A stretch of DNA of 64,000 nt, taken from Deltaproteobacteria bacterium (GTDB lineage Bacteria; UBA10199; JACPAL01; JAHFST01). How positions within the stretch are numbered: the stretch's first letter is position 1; each line of letters starts with the position of its first letter. The notes below the pieces were generated by a model that was given only the letters and a program-made list of their open reading frames with translations, was not told where the DNA came from and did no database searches. The stretch spans positions 1 through 64,000 of the forward strand of contig JAHFST010000006.1 in the NCBI GenBank assembly GCA_023265625.1, given 5' to 3'. Both the position numbers and the translations under genes were made by a program. Below, piece by piece: positions 49,104 to 57,894 of the stretch.

Positions 49104-50273
49104 TTATTTAGGATGTAAGCCGATTTTCTTCAGCCCCATCTCCCATGGCAGCAAGTGAATGCCCTCGATCATTTTTGGAATAGGATCGCGTGACAGGCAA
49201 TAGGCCTCGGTTTTTTGTTTCATGTCTCCCTTGAAGGCGCGAAGGGTACGGATGTCCCGCTCATCCACTTGCTTGGCGGATTTGATCTCCAGTAAGGCCA
49301 ACGGGGCTCCGGGTCGTTCGACGATGAGATCAATTTCCGCGCTTTCCTTGGTGCGCAGATAGCTGAAGCGGTAGTCCTTTTCGAAATAGGCATTGAGCCT
49401 GAGGGCTTCCAAGATGACAAAATGCTCAAATGTTTTTCCGTAGCCGTAATTACCTTCCGGCAAGTCGAGACCGATATTCCCCTCCAGCGCCCGTTTCACC
49501 CCCAAATCAAAGAAGTAGAATTTGGGATTGGTCCTTTGCCTTTTGCGGATGGATTCATGAAAGGGGGGCAACAGAAATCCCATCAGGGTATCTTGCAAGA
49601 TTTGAAAGTAGGATTGGATGGTGACCGTGTCCACTCCCACGTCACGGGCGATGTTGGAGAAATTTAAAATCTCGCTATTTTGTTGGGCGGCGATTTCCAA
49701 AAACATCCGGAATGGATCCAATTTGCGGATCACTTGTTCCGCGACGATTTCTTCCTTCAAGTAAGTTTGCGTGTAGGTGCGTAGGTAACGGATCTTGTCT
49801 TGCGGGTCTTGCAGTTGGAGCAGCTTAGGGAGGCTGCCCCATTGCAGTGCCTGGTGTAAGTCAAGCTGGGTCCCTAATTCAAGATGGGTCAGGGGGAAAA
49901 AGTGATACATAAAGGCCCTGCCTGCCAGGAGATTGGCATGGCCCCGCTTGAGCTTTCTGGCCGAAGAGCCGGTGAGGGCAAAGAGCTTGTGATGTTTTTC
50001 GATGCAGAGATGAGCCACGTCGAGCAACTTGGGTAATTTTTGCACCTCGTCGATGACGATCCACTGACACGTCTTGGGCAGGGACTCGATTTGGGCCAAT
50101 AGGGCACCCGGATTTTTGGCAAGCCGCTCTTCTTCATCCGGGTTGAGTAGGTCGATGTACAGATGAGGAATTTTGGAAAATTCCTGTTGTAACCAGGTCG
50201 ATTTACCCGTTCCTCTGGGCCCAAATAGAAAAAAACTGTTGTTTTTTTGATGGGTTATAATTCTATTGATCAT
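49104..50273 (-). CDS. AAA-type ATPase with DUF4143 domain
   Basis: 389 residues. The N-terminal ATPase has Walker A LFGPRGTGKSTW, Walker B WIVIDEVQKLP and sensor LTGSSARKLKRG. The C-terminal DUF4143 domain carries a nuclease-like core ending in ESAEIDLIVERPGAPLALLEIKSAK, with the E-x-D...E-x-K pattern. Many copies of this family occur in mobile or toxin-antitoxin surroundings, and their role is unresolved. Here it is flanked by a VapC remnant and an intact VapBC. Confidence 0.9.
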   Translation of the reverse strand: MINRIITHQKNNSFFLFGPRGTGKSTWLQQEFSKIPHLYIDLLNPDEEERLAKNPGALLAQIESLPKTCQWIVIDEVQKLPKLLDVAHLCIEKHHKLFALTGSSARKLKRGHANLLAGRAFMYHFFPLTHLELGTQLDLHQALQWGSLPKLLQLQDPQDKIRYLRTYTQTYLKEEIVAEQVIRKLDPFRMFLEIAAQQNSEILNFSNIARDVGVDTVTIQSYFQILQDTLMGFLLPPFHESIRKRQRTNPKFYFFDLGVKRALEGNIGLDLPEGNYGYGKTFEHFVILEALRLNAYFEKDYRFSYLRTKESAEIDLIVERPGAPLALLEIKSAKQVDERDIRTLRAFKGDMKQKTEAYCLSRDPIPKMIEGIHLLPWEMGLKKIGLHPK

Positions 50274-50306
50274 ACTAAATAAATGTACGACTAATATTGA
50301 ATATGG

Positions 50307-50720
50307 TCAACGAAAATTGTTCTGAGTCCAATCCTCGATGACAAGCCCCGGGATTTTCTGAAATTCGGAAATATTCGCCGTCACGAAGGTCAGGTTACGA
50401 CTCAGGCTTGTACCGGCTAGCAGGATATCGTAGGCGCCGATCGGTTGGCCCTTTTTCTTCAATGAGGCCCTGATCTTGGCGGCTGCGATGGAGTCTGCGA
50501 GCTCGAAGGGGAGGATGTAGATCGTTGCGAAGAAGGCCTCCAATGGCGCGCGCAATTTCTTTTCATAGCTGGGCTGCAGGTCTAGACCATATTCGATCTC
50601 CATTCGGGAGATGGTCGAGAGGGCGATCTCTTCCGGGGGGTGGGATAGCAGGGTTTTGACGACGTTGGGATGGCCGCGAATGAAATGGCTGACGATGCAG
50701 GTATCGAGGAGATACTTCAT
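50307..50720 (-). CDS. vapC: VapC-type PIN-domain toxin
   Basis: 137 residues with PIN-domain acids: LLDTCIVSHFI (Asp near the N-terminus), SRMEIEYGL (Glu), PIGAYDILLAG (Asp) and the final LTFVTANISEFQKIPGLVIEDW. VapC toxins cleave RNA. It overlaps the antitoxin gene by four bases, as usual for these pairs. Confidence 0.93.
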   Translation of the reverse strand: MKYLLDTCIVSHFIRGHPNVVKTLLSHPPEEIALSTISRMEIEYGLDLQPSYEKKLRAPLEAFFATIYILPFELADSIAAAKIRASLKKKGQPIGAYDILLAGTSLSRNLTFVTANISEFQKIPGLVIEDWTQNNFR

Positions 50721-50956
50721 TTGAGAGGTTCTTCGGTCGGAGGCTTGAGCTCATCACGGTAGTCCTCAAAAGGCCTCAATCCCTTGAGGGAGCCAGCCAA
50801 ACGCCTAACCTCCTCGGGCCACTTCGAGCGTTGCTCTTGTTCCAAGAGGCGACGGATGGCCTTGTTGATCAAGGCGTTGCGCGTCTGGCCACTCTGGACC
50901 ACTAGGTGATTCAACGCCTCGACTATTTGGTTGTCGATATGGATGCTGAAGTTCAT
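50717..50956 (-). CDS. vapB: VapB-type ribbon-helix-helix antitoxin
   Basis: 79 residues. FSIHIDNQIVEALNHLVVQS and TRNALINKAIRRLLEQE form a ribbon-helix-helix DNA-binding fold, and the C-terminal tail (GSLKGLRPFEDYRDELKPP) would bind and block the toxin. A perfect palindrome stands directly before its start codon, fitting autorepression. Confidence 0.88.
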   Translation of the reverse strand: MNFSIHIDNQIVEALNHLVVQSGQTRNALINKAIRRLLEQEQRSKWPEEVRRLAGSLKGLRPFEDYRDELKPPTEEPLK

Positions 50957-50959
50957 GCA

Positions 50960-50987
50960 TTAATAACATCACATGTTATGTTATTAA
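50960..50987. promoter_or_regulatory. Operator of the vapBC promoter
   Basis: TTAATAACAT and ATGTTATTAA are perfect inverted 10-base arms around 8 bases, only 3 bases upstream of the vapB ATG. The inner ACATGT is also palindromic. This fits binding of a VapB dimer pair. Confidence 0.7.
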
Positions 50988-51104
50988 TCAAGCTGTTTTT
51001 TTGAAGGTTGTGAGATCCTTCGCTCTACAGGCCTTAGCATGACCTCATTGATCTTCTGATCTCCTGGAAAAAACTTGACGACTCAATCCAGTTGGCCGTA
51101 TGGG

Positions 51105-51300
51105 GTCAGGGTTGTCTTGGCGCCGTTAGGCTTAAAAGGGAAGCCGGTGTAAATCCGGTGCGGTTCCCGCCACTGTGACCCTTCTCTTCCCGACAATGGG
51201 AAGAAAGTTCTCCTGGTTTTTGTGCCACTGTCTGCTGTGATAGACGGGAAGGCTACTAGGAGAGAAGGGGAGTCAGGAGACCTGCCAAGACGCAATAACT
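51105..51300 (+). promoter_or_regulatory. Cobalamin riboswitch
   Basis: The conserved core is easy to read: AAAAGGGAAGCCGGTG, GCGGTTCCCGCCACTGTGAC and the B12 box AGTCAGGAGACCTGCC near 51271-51286. It lies in front of the adenosyltransferase-btuB-btuF-btuD-btuC operon. Binding of cobalamin should shut down the operon. Confidence 0.95.
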
Positions 51301-51363
51301 GTCTGAATGCCCTCGGGACAAGGGCGGGGCGGGTCGTTTAAAAATGGTTGGTTTTTTTAACGT

Positions 51364-51396
51364 GACCCACTTCTCATCCCGAGAGTGGGTCTTTTT
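51364..51396 (+). terminator. Terminator downstream of the riboswitch
   Basis: GACCCACT and AGTGGGTC form a stem with an inner CTC/GAG pairing and are followed by CTTTTT. Standing between the riboswitch and the first gene, it is the likely expression platform for transcription control. Confidence 0.75.
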
Positions 51397-51464
51397 GCGT
51401 GGGACAACTGACTTCTTTCCCCCTCTTAAAGTAAGAGGGGGTTGGGGGTGTTAAGGAGGCTTTT

Positions 51465-52064
51465 ATGGTGATGCTGAACAAGATCTATACCCGGCAAGGG
51501 GACAAAGGACAGACCCAGTTGGTGGGCGGGACTCAGGTGCCCAAAGATTCATTGCGGATTGAGGCCTATGGCACGGTTGATGAATTGATGAGCGTGATCG
51601 GCTTGGCGGTGGAGGCGCTGCGTGAGGCGTCGCAGGTGGAATTGCGGCAGGTCGTGAGCCATCTCAAACAGATCCAAAACAAGCTTTTTGACACGGGGAG
51701 CGTGTTGGCGAGCGATCCGAAGAAGATGGAAGAGAAGATGCGAGTGTTGATTGGCCCAGACGATGCGACGGCCTTGGAGCAGGAGATTGACCGGATGAAT
51801 GAATCATTGCCGGCCCTCAAGAGTTTTGTCTTGCCCGGTGGTTCGCAAGCGGCGGCTGCGTTGCACCTAGCAAGGACGGTGTGCCGTCGCGGCGAGAGGA
51901 TTGTGGTGGCCTTGCAGCGGCAGGAGGACGTCCCGGCGGCGGTGCTGATATTCTTGAATCGGTTGTCGGATTATCTGTTTGTCCTGTCTCGTTATGTGAA
52001 CCAGCGGTTGGGAAGGGAAGAGGTGTTGTGGGAGATTGGCAAAAAGGGGTTTTTAAAATCTTAG
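51465..52064 (+). CDS. PduO-type ATP:cob(I)alamin adenosyltransferase
   Basis: 199 residues. The N-terminal IYTRQGDKGQTQLVGG (family TRxGDxGxT motif), EAYGTVDELMSVIGLA, and the C-terminal RTVCRRGERIVVALQ and LNRLSDYLFVLSRYVN are diagnostic. It attaches adenosine to cob(I)alamin, making coenzyme B12. It is first in the riboswitch-controlled operon, so salvaged cobalamin is adenosylated after uptake. Its 3' end overlaps btuB by 37 bases. Confidence 0.94.
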   Translation: MVMLNKIYTRQGDKGQTQLVGGTQVPKDSLRIEAYGTVDELMSVIGLAVEALREASQVELRQVVSHLKQIQNKLFDTGSVLASDPKKMEEKMRVLIGPDDATALEQEIDRMNESLPALKSFVLPGGSQAAAALHLARTVCRRGERIVVALQRQEDVPAAVLIFLNRLSDYLFVLSRYVNQRLGREEVLWEIGKKGFLKS

Positions 52065-54019
52065 TCATGGGTCTGATGTTAGCACAGGCAGGCACGGCGA
52101 CGGGTGAACCGGTTTCTTTGGGAGAGGTTCATGTGGTGGGGGCATCGGATACCCGAGGCCTTGGGCGCCTTTCCTCGTCACAAATGACGGTTGTCCCTGT
52201 GGTGCAAGCCCGGCAAGGCGGCGAGGGGATTCCCGATCTTTTGTCCAAGGTGGCGGGCGTGCAGGTGAAACATTATGGAGGTCTGGAGGATTTTAGCCTG
52301 GTCTCGATCCGCGGGACCTCGCCGACCCATACCCGGTTTTATCTGGATGGGATTCCACTCCCCCAGAGTGCCAACGGTTTTGTCAATCTGGCGGCCCTGC
52401 CGCTGTCCCAGATCGAACGGATGGAGGTCTACAAGGGGGCGCCCCCGATTCGTTTTCTGGATGCGCCCATCGGCGGTGCGGTGAATCTCGTGTCCAAAAA
52501 GGTGCCGCGCAGCTTAAGCCTGGGAGGCGAAGTGGGCTACGGCTCTTATCAAACGGTTCATGCCCAGGCTGATTACGGCCAGTTTTTTACCCGCTCCGGG
52601 TTTCGCTTGGGGGTTGGTTATCGCCGCACGGACGGGGATTTTCCTTTTTTGGACGACAACGGAACACCGTTCAATTTGAATGATGATGCCGTCGTCACGC
52701 GACGCAACAATGACTCGGAAGACATCTCGCTGCATGGGGCCTACGAAACGGCGCAAGATTGGGGACAGGTCGACCTTGGCTCCGATTTTTTGTCCAAACA
52801 TTCCGGGGTGCCGGGGCTGGGAAGCTTTCAGTCCGCCTCCGCTCGGTTCGACAGTTGGCAACACCTGTTGCATGCCCGTTACCGTCATCCCTTGGGTGGT
52901 GAGCGGGGGAGCACGGAGTCGACCCTCTTCTACGGTTTGGAACAAGATACCTTCAAGGATTTGAATGGGGAGATTGGGTTGGCCCGGCAACACAACAAGA
53001 ATCGTTCCCTCAATCTCGGTGCGATGGAGCGCGTGACCTATCGATGGGGAAAAAACTTGTTTGAGGCCGATTTCCGGCTGGAGTGGGACCTCTTTGCCCC
53101 CACCGACCAATTGAGTGGAATGGATCTTCCCAACCATCATCGCACATCCCTGCAGTGGGGTTTGCAGGACGAGATCGGTTTTTGGGAGGATAGGCTCACG
53201 GTGGTGCCTTCGGTTCGGTTGGAGGAAGATTTTTCTCCGGGGAAATTTAACTACGCCCCCGGGTTGCGGGTTCGGTTTGCCCCGTTTGATTTTCTTTATT
53301 TTAAACTGGGTGTGGCACGGGGTTTTCGGATCCCCACTTTTTTTGAATTGTTTGGGGATCGGGGGAGCACCGCTGGCAATCCAAATCTATTGCCCGAGAC
53401 CAGTTGGGGGTTCGATGGGGCGGCGGGTTTGGTGATTCGAGAACAGGGTATTTTGGATGAATTGATGTTGGAGGTGGCCCCCTTTCAAATCTTTGCGGAT
53501 CAGCTCATTATCTTTGAACAAAATTCCCAGCGCACCGTCGTGGCTCGTAATGCCAGTTCGGCCAGGATTCGCGGCATGGAGTTGGTTTTTGACCTCAGGT
53601 TGTTACGCCATATCCGGTTCAACGCCAACTACACGTACCAACGGGCGATCGATACTTCGGATATCCCCTTTCTGAACGGCAACCTTCTTCCAGGGCGTCC
53701 GTTACATGAGGTCTATCTCCGCCCGGAATTTTCCTGGACGCTGCCGCGAGATATTCCGCTGAAGGTTTTTTACGAGGGCAATTTTACCGGGAGAAATTTT
53801 TTGGATCGGGCCAATCTCACCCCGGTCGGTGTCCGTGTCATTCATAATGCCGGCTTTTCAATCAAACCTTCTCAGGCCACCACAGTGGTTTTTGAGGCCA
53901 AAAATTTGTCTAACAATCAAGTCGTTGATGCGATCGGATTTCCGCTCCCGGGGAGGTCTTATTTTGGGAGCGTCAATTTTAGCTTCAACAAGGAGAAAAC
54001 TCATGAAAAAAGAAATTAA
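52028..54019 (+). CDS. btuB: TonB-dependent cobalamin receptor (BtuB-like)
   Basis: The GTG at 52028 gives a signal peptide (MGDWQKGVFKILVMGLMLAQ) and about 663 residues. The plug domain has IPDLLSKVAGVQV, SIRGTSPTHTRFYLDGIPL and GGAVNLVSKKVPRS. The 22-strand barrel ends in SYFGSVNFSFNKEK. A short MxVxA-type TonB box VSLGEVHVVGA stands near the mature N-terminus. The riboswitch upstream and btuFDC downstream identify the substrate as a corrinoid. The frame upstream of 52028 is a shadow of the adenosyltransferase gene. Confidence 0.9.
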   Translation: MGDWQKGVFKILVMGLMLAQAGTATGEPVSLGEVHVVGASDTRGLGRLSSSQMTVVPVVQARQGGEGIPDLLSKVAGVQVKHYGGLEDFSLVSIRGTSPTHTRFYLDGIPLPQSANGFVNLAALPLSQIERMEVYKGAPPIRFLDAPIGGAVNLVSKKVPRSLSLGGEVGYGSYQTVHAQADYGQFFTRSGFRLGVGYRRTDGDFPFLDDNGTPFNLNDDAVVTRRNNDSEDISLHGAYETAQDWGQVDLGSDFLSKHSGVPGLGSFQSASARFDSWQHLLHARYRHPLGGERGSTESTLFYGLEQDTFKDLNGEIGLARQHNKNRSLNLGAMERVTYRWGKNLFEADFRLEWDLFAPTDQLSGMDLPNHHRTSLQWGLQDEIGFWEDRLTVVPSVRLEEDFSPGKFNYAPGLRVRFAPFDFLYFKLGVARGFRIPTFFELFGDRGSTAGNPNLLPETSWGFDGAAGLVIREQGILDELMLEVAPFQIFADQLIIFEQNSQRTVVARNASSARIRGMELVFDLRLLRHIRFNANYTYQRAIDTSDIPFLNGNLLPGRPLHEVYLRPEFSWTLPRDIPLKVFYEGNFTGRNFLDRANLTPVGVRVIHNAGFSIKPSQATTVVFEAKNLSNNQVVDAIGFPLPGRSYFGSVNFSFNKEKTHEKRN

Positions 54020-55169
54020 TATGCTGTTGGCAGGATTTATCATCCTGGCGCTCACCGGTGGTAGTTGTCCCGGTAGCAATGGGAGCAACCAAGAAAATAA
54101 TGCCCAAAGTGCTGCAGCCTCCGGCTCTACAGCCACCGACGATACGGATGCCTTTGTGGTGACCACCGATTTTACCACCGGATCCTTTGCGGTGGTTCAT
54201 CTCGCCGATCAGTCAGTGCAGTCCAACGTGGGGTCGATCTTGGCTGATGCCACGGCCACTTTTTTTGGTGATAGCCTCTACGTGGTGAATCGCCTCGGTC
54301 AGGACAATATCCAGACCATCAAGGCCAGTGACTTGGTAACGGAGACTCAGTTTTCCACGGGCAATGGGAGCAACCCGCAAGATATTGCTATGGTTAGTGC
54401 CGCCAAGGCCTATGTGTCTCGGTTAAACGAGGTCTCGTTACTCGTCATGAATCCTGGAACGGGTGATACGTTAGGGACCATTGACCTTACCTCTCACGCC
54501 GATGCCGATGGGAAGCCGGAGGCCACTGGTTTGTTGCTGCATAACGATAAGCTTTATGCGGCTTTGGGGCGACTTGATCAAGATGCTTTTCTTTTTCCGA
54601 CGGATCATAGCGAGATTGTGATCATAGATACGGTTACCAATACAGTCGAGAAGACCTTGATAACTACTGTGCCCAATCCCTACACCGATTTTGTGTACCA
54701 TGCGACGATGGATCGTATCTTGATTTCTGAAGTCGGTTTTTTTGGGGTGAACGACGGGGGCATTGAGTCGATTAACCCGACGACGGGCGCGAGCGAGGGA
54801 TTGATCGTGACCGAGGCGACCATGGGCGGGGATATTATCGCCTTTGATATTTTATCTAAAACCAAAGGTTATGCCGTGGTGGCGGGGGGGACGGTGTGTG
54901 ACAACAATGCCGGGACCTGCCAGACCAATGTGACGCAGTTGATGAGTTTTAATCCGACTACGGGGGCGAAGCTCGCGACCGTGTTTGTGGGCGGTCCGTT
55001 TACGCTCGTGGATGTTCGTTTCAACTCGCTTGGGCAGGCCTATTTGTGCGACACCACCTTTACCAAGCCGGGCATTCGTATTTTTGATGGGACGACGGAC
55101 CTGCCGGTCAATAGCGATCCGATTGATACGGGGTTGCCGCCTTATAAGGTGGTGTTTTTTAATCGGTGA
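54003..55169 (+). CDS. Surface lipoprotein with beta-propeller-like repeats in the B12 operon (BtuG-like position)
   Basis: The ATG at 54003 has an AAGGAGA site and overlaps btuB by 17 bases. A lipoprotein-type signal ends at LTGGSC. The mature protein of about 365 residues has repeats like YVVNRLGQDNIQTIKASD, AYVSRLNEVSLLVMNPGTG and IVIIDTVTNTVEKTLITTV, the YncE/NHL type of beta-propeller. In Bacteroides, BtuG is a propeller lipoprotein that captures B12 on BtuB. The gene order here suggests a similar partner, but sequence homology to BtuG is not shown. Confidence 0.7.
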   Translation: MKKEINMLLAGFIILALTGGSCPGSNGSNQENNAQSAAASGSTATDDTDAFVVTTDFTTGSFAVVHLADQSVQSNVGSILADATATFFGDSLYVVNRLGQDNIQTIKASDLVTETQFSTGNGSNPQDIAMVSAAKAYVSRLNEVSLLVMNPGTGDTLGTIDLTSHADADGKPEATGLLLHNDKLYAALGRLDQDAFLFPTDHSEIVIIDTVTNTVEKTLITTVPNPYTDFVYHATMDRILISEVGFFGVNDGGIESINPTTGASEGLIVTEATMGGDIIAFDILSKTKGYAVVAGGTVCDNNAGTCQTNVTQLMSFNPTTGAKLATVFVGGPFTLVDVRFNSLGQAYLCDTTFTKPGIRIFDGTTDLPVNSDPIDTGLPPYKVVFFNR

Positions 55170-55179
55170 CATTTGGGAT

Positions 55180-55276
55180 TGTAGGGGCGCTGCTTGCTGC
55201 GCCCTCCTGCGGGGTATGTGTTTCCCCACAGGTATCGTGTCAACACCCAGGGGGCGCGCCAAGGGGCGCCCCTACA
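55180..55276. repeat. Inverted-repeat element between lipoprotein gene and btuF
   Basis: TGTAGGGGCGC at the left and GCGCCCCTACA at the right are perfect arms. Inside are further GC-rich blocks (TGCTGCGCCC, GGGGGCGCGCC) that can pair. This TAGGGGCG...CGCCCCTA layout is like widespread small palindromic intergenic repeats. It lies inside the B12 operon just before the btuF start. Confidence 0.65.
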
Positions 55277-55293
55277 GAAACCGGGGTTTCCTA

Positions 55294-56145
55294 TTGAAAC
55301 GATTATTAATCATCATCGTTCTGTTGTGGTGTCACCACGCATCCGCCACCTGCCCCCGCACCGTGGCCCTTGCCCCCAATTTGACCGAGATCGTCTTTGC
55401 CCTGGGCAAGGGAGATTGTCTAGTCGGCGTCTCAGAAGGATCCGACTACCCACCGGAGGCGAAAAAATTGCCGCAGATCGGGGGATATTATCAGAACTTG
55501 AATCTAGAGCGGGTCCTCACCCTGAAACCGGATCTGGTGTTGGCGCTCCAGGCGAATGAGCGGCAGACGCCGGTGGCGGAAAAATTACAAAAGAGGGGGT
55601 TGGAGGTGGTGTCGGTGCCTTCGGAGAGTGTGGCGGACATCAAAGCCGCGATTCGTTCGGTTGGGGCGCGCCTGGAAGTGACTGGCCAGGCCGAGGCGAT
55701 TGTGGCGGGCATGGAGCGGGATTTTTTGGGGTTGCGGGAGCGATTGCAAAAAATGAAAATGGCCGCGAGGCCGAAGGTGGCCTTGATCCTGTGGCGCACG
55801 CAGGGAACCTTGCAGGATCTCTACGTGGCCGGTGGCACGGGATTCCACAACGAATTGTTGCAGGCGATTGGCGTCCAGAATATTTTTGGTGATCTGACAA
55901 CCCCTTTTCCCCGGATCGCCAAGGAGGCGTTGATTGCGCGCAACCCGGAGGTGATCATTGACGCCCTGCCGTCCCATACCGCCGAAGACATGCGGACGAG
56001 TCTAGCGCTTTGGGATCGTTTGACGCCGCTTCAGGCTGTTCAGAAAAAAAAGATTTACCCGCTCGCCTTGGCGGAAATCACCATTCCCGGGCCGCGGATC
56101 GGCCAAGTGGCCAAGACCCTCTTTGAGACCGTTTATGGGCACTGA
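55294..56145 (+). CDS. btuF: Periplasmic cobalamin-binding protein (BtuF-like)
   Basis: A TTG at 55294 gives the signal peptide MKRLLIIIVLLWCHHASA and about 283 residues; upstream sequence in frame crosses the repeat element and is rejected. RTVALAPNLTEIVFALGKGD, LVGVSEGSDYP, KPDLVLALQAN and the long backbone helix are typical of the helical-backbone metal and corrinoid-binding fold. The gene overlaps btuD. In this operon it should deliver B12 from the receptor to BtuCD. Confidence 0.88.
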   Translation: MKRLLIIIVLLWCHHASATCPRTVALAPNLTEIVFALGKGDCLVGVSEGSDYPPEAKKLPQIGGYYQNLNLERVLTLKPDLVLALQANERQTPVAEKLQKRGLEVVSVPSESVADIKAAIRSVGARLEVTGQAEAIVAGMERDFLGLRERLQKMKMAARPKVALILWRTQGTLQDLYVAGGTGFHNELLQAIGVQNIFGDLTTPFPRIAKEALIARNPEVIIDALPSHTAEDMRTSLALWDRLTPLQAVQKKKIYPLALAEITIPGPRIGQVAKTLFETVYGH

Positions 56146-56902
56146 TATTTTACAGGTCGAAGGACTTTCCTTCTCTCTCGGGGACAAAAGAATCCTGAAG
56201 GATCTTACTTTTGCCATCCCGACAGGTTCCATGGTGGGAGTGTTGGGCCCGAATGGTTCCGGCAAGACCACCTTGCTTCGGCTCCTCTGCCGTTATTGGC
56301 AAGCGGAGCACGGTCGCGTGTTGTTGGCGGGAAGGGATGATTATTCTTTGCAGGAACTCTCCCGTCTGATGGCGTATTTGCCCCAAAACCTACCGGAAGG
56401 TTTGCCCATGCCGGTCGAGGATTTTCTCCTGCTGGGACTCTACCCGACGTTGCAGAAGCGTACCCTGCTTGCTGAACATTACCAACAACTGGAGACGATC
56501 ATTTCACAATTTGATCTAAAAAAAATCAGGCACTCTCGGGTGGGGGATCTGAGCTCCGGTGAAGAGCGGCGGGTCTTTATCGCCTCTGGATTGATGCACC
56601 GGCCAAAAATTTATCTCTTGGATGAGCCCAATAACGGGCTTGATTGGAAATATCACGCCGCCATCTTTGCGCGGCTCAGGACGTATCAGCAAGAACAGGG
56701 CATGACCTTGGTGATGACCCTGCATGACCTGAATCTTGCCTGGAACCTCTGCGAATGGATCCTCCTCCTGCACCCGGGAGGCGGCTGCCATTTTGGTCCG
56801 GCGCGCGAGGTGTTAACGGTTGAAAACTTGTCGTTGGTTTATGGCGTCCCTTTTGAAAGGGTGGAGAGTCGTGACGGGCAAAAACAATTCTTCGTGCACT
56901 AG
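56135..56902 (+). CDS. btuD: ABC transporter ATPase of the B12 importer (BtuD-like)
   Basis: 255 residues from the ATG at 56135. Walker A GVLGPNGSGKTTLL, Q-loop AYLPQNLP, signature DLSSGEERR (instead of LSGGQ), Walker B IYLLDEPNNGLD and switch MTLHDLN are all found. It overlaps btuF by 11 bases and btuC by 32 bases. It powers corrinoid import by the inner-membrane permease. Confidence 0.93.
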   Translation: MGTDILQVEGLSFSLGDKRILKDLTFAIPTGSMVGVLGPNGSGKTTLLRLLCRYWQAEHGRVLLAGRDDYSLQELSRLMAYLPQNLPEGLPMPVEDFLLLGLYPTLQKRTLLAEHYQQLETIISQFDLKKIRHSRVGDLSSGEERRVFIASGLMHRPKIYLLDEPNNGLDWKYHAAIFARLRTYQQEQGMTLVMTLHDLNLAWNLCEWILLLHPGGGCHFGPAREVLTVENLSLVYGVPFERVESRDGQKQFFVH

Positions 56903-57887
56903 ATTTTTTCTCTTGATCGGATTTTTTCTGGCAACCTTGTTGGTGGCCCCTTGGTTGGGGTCGACGCCGGTTGGGGTGAAGGATATTTGGCAATCGCTCC
57001 ATGGTCAGGTCAACGATGTTTCCTACATCTTTTGGTCACTCCGGTTGCCGCGGGTCCTGATGGGGGGGTTGACTGGGATGGGTCTGGCCCTCTCCGGCCT
57101 GGTGTTGCAGGCGTTATTGCGAAATCACCTGGCCGATCCCTACACCTTGGGGATTGGTAGTGGTTCGGCCCTGGGGGCGGTGTTGGCGATCGCCTTGGGG
57201 GTGGGGTCGCATTTTTATTTTTTATCGACTGTCAGTCTGATGGCCTTCTTGGGGGCGCTGCTCTCCATGATGATCGTCTTGGGATTATCGCGCGGGCTCT
57301 CGGGGTTAGAGTCGGCGCGGATCATCTTGACCGGGATTACCCTACAGTTCTTTTTTTCCTCGGTTGTCCTGATCCTTCACTACTTGGCCTCGCTCTTTCA
57401 GTCGCAGCAGATCTTGCATTGGTTGATCGGTGGCATCGACATCGACGGCTACGAGGTCTTCGCCCAGATCGCCCCCTTTTACCTGATAGGGCTCTGTTTG
57501 CTTTTTCCCCTAAGGGACGATCTCAACCTCCTTCTAGTCGGGGAAGAATATGCCCATTCCCGTGGGGTGAATGTGAAATCCATCAAGACCCGGGTTTTTT
57601 TGGGGGCGTCACTCCTGACCGGTTCGATTATCTCGGTAGTGGGGCCGATCGGTTTTGTCGGCCTGATGTCGCCTCATCTGGCAAAATTTCTGATGGGCTG
57701 GGACCATCGCCGCGGCTACTGGGCGACGATGATGATTGGGGCCCTGTTGGTCATCTGGTGTGATGTGGTCTGCCGTGTTTTGATCTTTCCCCTGGAACTT
57801 CCGGTCGGGGCCATGACTTCGTTGATTGGGGGACCGTACATGATTTTTCTGTTGTATCGACGGCAGCGGGGGCGGGGTTTAATGTAG
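56871..57887 (+). CDS. btuC: B12 importer permease (BtuC-like, FecCD family)
   Basis: About 338 residues from a GTG at 56871 that has a GGTGGAGAG site. RLPRVLMGGLTGMGLALSGL, GSALGAVLAIALG, VGPIGFVGLMSPHLAKFLMG and the ending LPVGAMTSLIGGPYMIFLLYR are the usual FecCD/BtuC segments, with about nine to ten helices. It is the membrane channel that works with BtuD and BtuF, and is last in the operon. Confidence 0.93.
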   Translation: MTGKNNSSCTRFFLLIGFFLATLLVAPWLGSTPVGVKDIWQSLHGQVNDVSYIFWSLRLPRVLMGGLTGMGLALSGLVLQALLRNHLADPYTLGIGSGSALGAVLAIALGVGSHFYFLSTVSLMAFLGALLSMMIVLGLSRGLSGLESARIILTGITLQFFFSSVVLILHYLASLFQSQQILHWLIGGIDIDGYEVFAQIAPFYLIGLCLLFPLRDDLNLLLVGEEYAHSRGVNVKSIKTRVFLGASLLTGSIISVVGPIGFVGLMSPHLAKFLMGWDHRRGYWATMMIGALLVIWCDVVCRVLIFPLELPVGAMTSLIGGPYMIFLLYRRQRGRGLM

Positions 57888-57894
57888 GAAAACA

